NCBI GenBank assembly: GCA_041627895.1
Contig: JBFKQC010000005.1
Span: 1-64,000, forward strand
DNA length: 64,000 nucleotides
Direction of reading: 5' to 3'
Source of the DNA: JBFKQC01 sp041627895
GTDB lineage: Bacteria; Pseudomonadota; Alphaproteobacteria; Rhodobacterales; Rhodobacteraceae
In this document: positions 60,399 to 64,000 of the stretch, piece after piece
How the letters are laid out: each line of letters opens with the position of its first letter
Numbering within the stretch: the first letter of the stretch is position 1
Translations under genes and position numbers: made by a program
The notes under the pieces: generated by a model
Database searches by the model: none
Told to the model about the DNA's origin: nothing
The model's input: the letters and a program-made list of their open reading frames with translations, nothing else

Positions 60399-61339
60399 TG
60401 CGCGCCCTCGCCCTTTTCGCCCTGATCGCGGGGCCTGCCGTCGCCTCGGAAGAGATCGCCGACCAGTACCCGCAATCGCCGCTCTATTCGAAACCCGTCG
60501 AGGTGGTCCCGCACGTCTGGTCCGCGATCGGCGCCACCGCGCCGCCGACCTACGAGAACACGGGCCACAACAACAACCTCAGCTTCCTCGTCACGGGCGA
60601 CGGCGTCGTCGTGATCAACGGCGGCGCGGCCTATGTGCTGGCCGCGGCTCTGCATGACGAAATCCGGGCTGTCACCGATCAGCCGGTGAAGCTGGTGATC
60701 AACGAAAACGGCCAGGGCCACGCGATGCTGGGCAATGCCTACTGGGCCGAACAGGGCGTGCCGATCCTGGCCCATGCGGATGCCGCACACGAGTTCGAGG
60801 AAAACGGGTTCCAGATTCTCGAGGGCATGAGGCGCTACAACCGCGACAAGGCCGAGGGCACAGTGCTGCAAGGCCCGACGATCACCTTCGAGGACGAATA
60901 CATCGTCGAGATGGGGACCATGCGCATCGAGGTATTGCATCTCGGCCCGGCGCACAGCCCCGGCGACATCTCGGTCTGGTTGCCCGCCGAAAAGCTGGTG
61001 ATCGCCGGCGACATGGCGTTTCACGAGCGCATGCTGCCGATCTTTGCCGACACCTGCACCGCCTGCTGGCTGGAAACCTGGACGACGGCGTTCGAACCGC
61101 TCGGCGCGGTATACGTGATCCCGGGCCACGGGCATCCGACGAACATGGCGCAGGTCCGGCGCTACACCCACGACTACCTTTCCGATCTCCGTGCAAAGAT
61201 CCGCGACCATTTCGACAATGGCGGCGATCTGGCCGACGCTTACTATGTCGATCAAAGCAAGTGGGCCCACCTCGATACCTACGAGGAACTGGCAACGAGG
61301 AATGCCGGGCGGGTCTACGAGGAGATGGAGTTCGAATAA
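60398..61339 (+). CDS. Exported MBL-fold protein with degenerate metal motif
   Basis: This 313-residue protein has a signal peptide (MRALALFALIAGPAVAS) and an MBL fold close to the quinoprotein-relay/SoxH-type hydrolases. The metal motif HxHxDH is replaced by INENGQGHAML near 110, so most first-site ligands are missing, while HSPGD near 188 and IAGDMAFH near 205 keep parts of the pattern and PGHGHP near 246 is intact. It may bind one metal or none, and could act as a partner of the canonical MBL protein encoded just before it. It overlaps that gene (TGATG) and the next one (TAATG). Confidence 0.8.
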   Translation: MRALALFALIAGPAVASEEIADQYPQSPLYSKPVEVVPHVWSAIGATAPPTYENTGHNNNLSFLVTGDGVVVINGGAAYVLAAALHDEIRAVTDQPVKLVINENGQGHAMLGNAYWAEQGVPILAHADAAHEFEENGFQILEGMRRYNRDKAEGTVLQGPTITFEDEYIVEMGTMRIEVLHLGPAHSPGDISVWLPAEKLVIAGDMAFHERMLPIFADTCTACWLETWTTAFEPLGAVYVIPGHGHPTNMAQVRRYTHDYLSDLRAKIRDHFDNGGDLADAYYVDQSKWAHLDTYEELATRNAGRVYEEMEFE

Positions 61340-61890
61340 TGGCCGCCACCCCGCCCGTCTGCGATTTCGGCTGGAAAGCCCCCGATTTCACCCTGCCCGC
61401 GACGGACGGCAAGACCTATTCGCTCGGCGACATCGCCGGACCGAAGGGCACGCTGGTCATGTTCATCTGCAACCACTGCCCCTACGTGAAGGCCGTGCTC
61501 GACCGGATCGTGCGCGATGCGCGCGATCTGGCGCCGCTCGGCATCGGCGTCGCGGCGATCTCGTCGAACGACGCGGCCGCCTACCCCGCCGACAGCTTCG
61601 ACAAGATGAAGGCAGTCGCCGAGGCGAACGCCTTCCCGTTCCCCTATCTCCAGGACGAAAGCCAGGACGTCGCCCGTGCCTGGGGCGCCGCCTGCACGCC
61701 GGATTTCTTCGGTTTCGACGCCGGGCTTGGGCTGCAATACCGCGGCCGGCTCGACGCCTCGGGCAGCCGCCCTGCCCCGCCGGACGCACGCCGCGAACTG
61801 TTCGAGGCGATGCGGCAGATCGCCGAAACCGGCCGGGGCCCGCGCGAACAGGTGGCGTCGATGGGCTGCTCGATCAAGTGGAAGCCATAG
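61339..61890 (+). CDS. Thioredoxin-fold protein (AhpC/TSA-like)
   Basis: This 183-residue protein has a thioredoxin fold with CNHCPYV (Cys44, Cys47) and WKAPDFTLPATDGKTYSL at its start, the layout of resA/peroxiredoxin-like thioredoxin_2 proteins that use redox-active cysteines. There is no signal peptide. It overlaps the previous gene (TAATG). The following phosphatase gene starts after 4 bases. A role in cytoplasmic peroxide or disulfide chemistry is likely; the partner is not known. Confidence 0.8.
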   Translation: MAATPPVCDFGWKAPDFTLPATDGKTYSLGDIAGPKGTLVMFICNHCPYVKAVLDRIVRDARDLAPLGIGVAAISSNDAAAYPADSFDKMKAVAEANAFPFPYLQDESQDVARAWGAACTPDFFGFDAGLGLQYRGRLDASGSRPAPPDARRELFEAMRQIAETGRGPREQVASMGCSIKWKP

Positions 61891-61894
61891 GCCC

Positions 61895-62557
61895 GTGAGC
61901 GGCATCATCTTCGACCTCGACGGCACGCTGATCGACAGCGCGCCCGACATCCACGCGACCGCGGTCGACGTGCTCGCCGGCGAGGGCCTGCCCGGGATCA
62001 CGCTGGCCGAGACGCGCAGCTTCATCGGCAAGGGCGTGCCGGCGCTGATTGCGCAATGCCTCGCCGCGAACGGCATCGCGGAAGAGCCCGGCCGCGACGC
62101 CCGCATCGTGGCGGCATTCCGCGAGGCCTATGTGTCCGCGGTCGGGCGCACGACGCTCTATCCGGGCGTCGAGACCTGCCTGCGCGGGCTCCACGCCGAC
62201 GGGTTCCGGCTCGGGCTCTGCACCAACAAGCCCGAGGCGCCGACCTGGGCCGTGCTCGACCATTTCGGCCTGAGCGGGCTGTTCGACGCCTTCACCTTCG
62301 GCGACGGCGCGTTCCCGCCCAAGCCGGACCCGGCGGCGTTGCGGCATATCGTCGACCAGCTTGCCGCGCGGCATTTCCTCTACGTCGGCGACAGCGAGAC
62401 CGATGCGGCCACCGCGCAGCACGCAGGCATCCCGCTGGCGCTTTACACCGAAGGCTACCGCAAGAGCCCGGTCGTAGAGATGCCGCACGACGCGGCGTTC
62501 AGTCATTTCGACGAGCTTCGCGCGATCGTGGATCGCCTGGCGCCGCTGCCGGAATGA
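61895..62557 (+). CDS. gph: Phosphoglycolate phosphatase (HAD family)
   Basis: This 220-residue HAD hydrolase has IIFDLDGTLIDSAPDI (nucleophile Asp and the second Asp), the KPEAP/TNK loop, FPPKPDPAA with the catalytic Lys, and VGDSETDAATA, the four HAD motifs. The LYPGV and GKG.P helical cap fits Gph, which removes phosphate from 2-phosphoglycolate. The GTG at 61895 begins the first motif directly; GTGAGCGG with weak Shine-Dalgarno. It ends the four-gene series. Substrate by family. Confidence 0.85.
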   Translation: MSGIIFDLDGTLIDSAPDIHATAVDVLAGEGLPGITLAETRSFIGKGVPALIAQCLAANGIAEEPGRDARIVAAFREAYVSAVGRTTLYPGVETCLRGLHADGFRLGLCTNKPEAPTWAVLDHFGLSGLFDAFTFGDGAFPPKPDPAALRHIVDQLAARHFLYVGDSETDAATAQHAGIPLALYTEGYRKSPVVEMPHDAAFSHFDELRAIVDRLAPLPE

Positions 62558-62597
62558 CATCGGCGAGGAATTGCGCCGCGCTTCGCGCGTCGCGGCG

Positions 62598-62628
62598 GGG
62601 CGGGCGCTCGCTGCGCTCGCGCCCGCCC
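62598..62628. terminator. Strong GC-rich hairpin between converging genes
   Basis: GGGCGGGCGC and GCGCCCGCCC form a perfect 10-bp stem with an 11-base loop, in the region where gph and the acyl-CoA synthetase gene converge. It lacks a T-run. It could end both transcripts with or without Rho; that is inferred. No gene is supported in the surrounding 62558-62854. Confidence 0.4.
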
Positions 62629-62854
62629 GGATGTCGGTTCCACGGCAGACTTGCGCGCCCTGGATCGCCGTCAAAGCAATGCAGGCGTCAGCCGCCGCCA
62701 GCGTTTCCAGCCAGACGAAGCCTCGGCCCCGGGTCCTTCTTCTCGTCGCAAGTACGCATCCGGACCCCGCCAAGGGCGCAAGCCCGGCGTTCCGCGTCGC
62801 CTCGCAATCTGCTGCGACCGGGCGCGCGGCAGCGCACAATCCGGCGGCGCCCGC

Positions 62855-64000
62855 CTAACTCGAAATCCGCGCGCGCAGCTCGGTCTTCAGCACCTTGCCG
62901 TAATTGTTCTTGGGCAACTCGTCGACGAAGACATAGGATTTCGGCCGCTTGAACCGGGCGATCCGGTCGAGGCAATGCGCCTCGAGCGCCGCCGCGTCGA
63001 CCCTTCGGTCAGCGACGACGAAGGCGACCACGTCCTCGCCCCATTCCGCAGACGGCCGCCCCACGACCGAGACCTCGCGCACCGCCGGATGCGTCAACAG
63101 CGCCTCCTCGACCTCGCGCGGATATATGTTGGTCCCGCCCGATATGATCACGTCTTTCGAACGGTCGACCAGCGTCAGATAGCCGTCGGCGTCGAGCCGC
63201 CCGACATCGCCGGTCATCAGCCAGCCGTCGCGAAGCGTCCCGGCGCTGGCTTCGGCGTTCCGCCAGTAGCCCGGCATCACCGGCGCGCCATTTGCCATGA
63301 TTTCGCCGGTCTCGCCCGGACCCGCGGCGCCGGCGATTGCCACCTCGACCACCGACTGCGCCCGGCCGACCGAGCCCAGCCGCTCGCGCCAGCGCGGGTG
63401 CGAGCGGTCGGCGACATCGGCCCGCGACAGCGCGGTGATGCACATCGGGCATTCGCCCTGGCCGTAGATCTGAACGAACCGCGGCCCGAACCAGTCGACG
63501 GCTTCGACGATGTCGGCCAAATACATCGGCCCGCCGCCATAGACGACGGTCCTGATCCCCTCGCCGTGCCGCCCCGCCGGCTTCGCGGCGTCCAGCAACC
63601 GCCGCACCATCGTCGGCGCCATGAACATCGACACCGATCCGTGATGTTCCGCAAGATCCAGCACTTCGACCGCGTCGAACCCGCCCGATGCCGGAACGAC
63701 ATGCCGCGCCCCCATCCGGACATGGATCGGTGCGTAAAGCCCCGCGCCGTGGCTCATCGGCGCCGCATACAGCGCGGCGTCCTCCGCCGTCACCGGATCG
63801 ACATCGATCGGATAGGCCAGCGAGGCGGCCATCACCATGCCGTGGGTGATCCGCACGCCCTTGGGCCGCCCCGTCGTGCCCGAGGTGTAGAACAGCCAGC
63901 AAAGATCGTCGGCCCCGCGCGGCACGGCACCCAGACCCGGCCCGGCGGTCATCGCGGCGAAGTCGGCGCCGCCAAGTTCGGTCGCCGGCACTTCGGTCTC
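62855..64000 (-). CDS. AMP-forming acyl-CoA synthetase, 5' end beyond the window
   Basis: This is the C-terminal part (381 codons) of an ANL-family adenylating enzyme. FYTSGTTGRPKGVRITH is the P-loop-like A3 motif, IYGQGECPMCIT near 195, GDVGRLDADGYLTLVDRSKDVIISGGTNIYPREVEE the A7-A8 hinge region (quoted in parts: TGDVGRLD, DRSKDVIIS), and PKNNYGKVLK carries the A10 lysine. It activates a carboxylic acid as acyl-AMP and joins it to CoA. The acid cannot be read from motifs. The gene continues beyond the right edge; the true N-terminus is not visible. It converges on gph. Confidence 0.9.
   Translation of the reverse strand, partial: ETEVPATELGGADFAAMTAGPGLGAVPRGADDLCWLFYTSGTTGRPKGVRITHGMVMAASLAYPIDVDPVTAEDAALYAAPMSHGAGLYAPIHVRMGARHVVPASGGFDAVEVLDLAEHHGSVSMFMAPTMVRRLLDAAKPAGRHGEGIRTVVYGGGPMYLADIVEAVDWFGPRFVQIYGQGECPMCITALSRADVADRSHPRWRERLGSVGRAQSVVEVAIAGAAGPGETGEIMANGAPVMPGYWRNAEASAGTLRDGWLMTGDVGRLDADGYLTLVDRSKDVIISGGTNIYPREVEEALLTHPAVREVSVVGRPSAEWGEDVVAFVVADRRVDAAALEAHCLDRIARFKRPKSYVFVDELPKNNYGKVLKTELRARISS

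Noticed and set aside
1..64000. CRISPR arrays, insertion sequences, rRNA genes or plasmid replication genes
   Set aside because: No regularly spaced direct repeats, transposase, rRNA or replication-initiator sequences were noticed anywhere.

Overview
The window is a 64-kb piece of a high-GC genome that looks alphaproteobacterial and most likely from Rhodobacterales. This rests on family content: a GapR/DUF2312 protein, a two-subunit FDH1-type formate dehydrogenase, a tripartite tricarboxylate (TTT) transporter, an ScfR/RamB-type acyl regulator, GTG/TTG starts and many ATGA/TGATG overlaps. Both edges cut into flanking sequence; the last gene (acyl-CoA synthetase) runs off the right edge. The organism assignment is inference.

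1-10.7 kb: a synthase-type exopolysaccharide locus. It holds a secreted DUF2334 deacetylase, a membrane GT2 polysaccharide synthase with a large internal insertion, a UDP-GlcNAc 2-epimerase, an MBL hydrolase, a sugar nucleotidyltransferase, a GH113-like and a GH26-like hydrolase. The deacetylase and the GH113-like enzyme appear to share the same N-terminal domain. This resembles the logic of Pga/Pel systems (synthase + deacetylase + hydrolase) but not their gene set.

10.7-33 kb: an oxalate/formate/C1 island. On the minus strand: LysR regulator, fused diaphorase-type and catalytic formate dehydrogenase subunits, a PanE-like reductase, a GntR regulator, oxalyl-CoA decarboxylase, formyl-CoA transferase, a stand-alone 10-formyl-THF hydrolase-like protein, formate-THF ligase, a universal stress protein, and TTT transporter genes C, B, A. 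A second PanE-like paralogue and an ScfR-type regulator lie at one end. A SucCD-like acyl-CoA ligase with altered active-site residues lies at the other. Near-identical palindromes in front of the gntR gene, the second PanE-like gene and the SucC-like gene suggest one GntR regulon. A consistent reading is: oxalate uptake, CoA activation, then either reduction of oxalyl-CoA to glyoxylate or decarboxylation to formyl-CoA, with formate oxidised or loaded on THF.

33-49 kb: a Wzx/Wzy-type polysaccharide locus. It holds a Wzc-like chain-length kinase with a frameshift just before its tyrosine tail, flippase, sulfotransferase, four GT4 glycosyltransferases, polymerase, an asparagine-synthase-like amidotransferase, a UDP-hexuronate 4-epimerase, and an orphan phage-tailspike-like protein with an S74 autocleavage domain. 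A tRNA-Thr(TGT) gene marks the edge.

49-64 kb: mostly chromosomal housekeeping and small operons. These are GapR, a SnoaL-like protein, a TraR/DksA-like zinc-finger protein, and a persulfide-detoxification operon (Blh-like dioxygenase, two YeeE/YedE membrane proteins, a DUF442 phosphatase/sulfurtransferase) with an FNR-like box. They also include an orphan FliM/FliN-type protein, a symporter-histidine kinase with a tiny membrane protein and a CheY-like receiver, a fatty-acid hydroxylase, an operon of two MBL proteins plus a thioredoxin-fold protein and phosphoglycolate phosphatase, and the truncated acyl-CoA synthetase.
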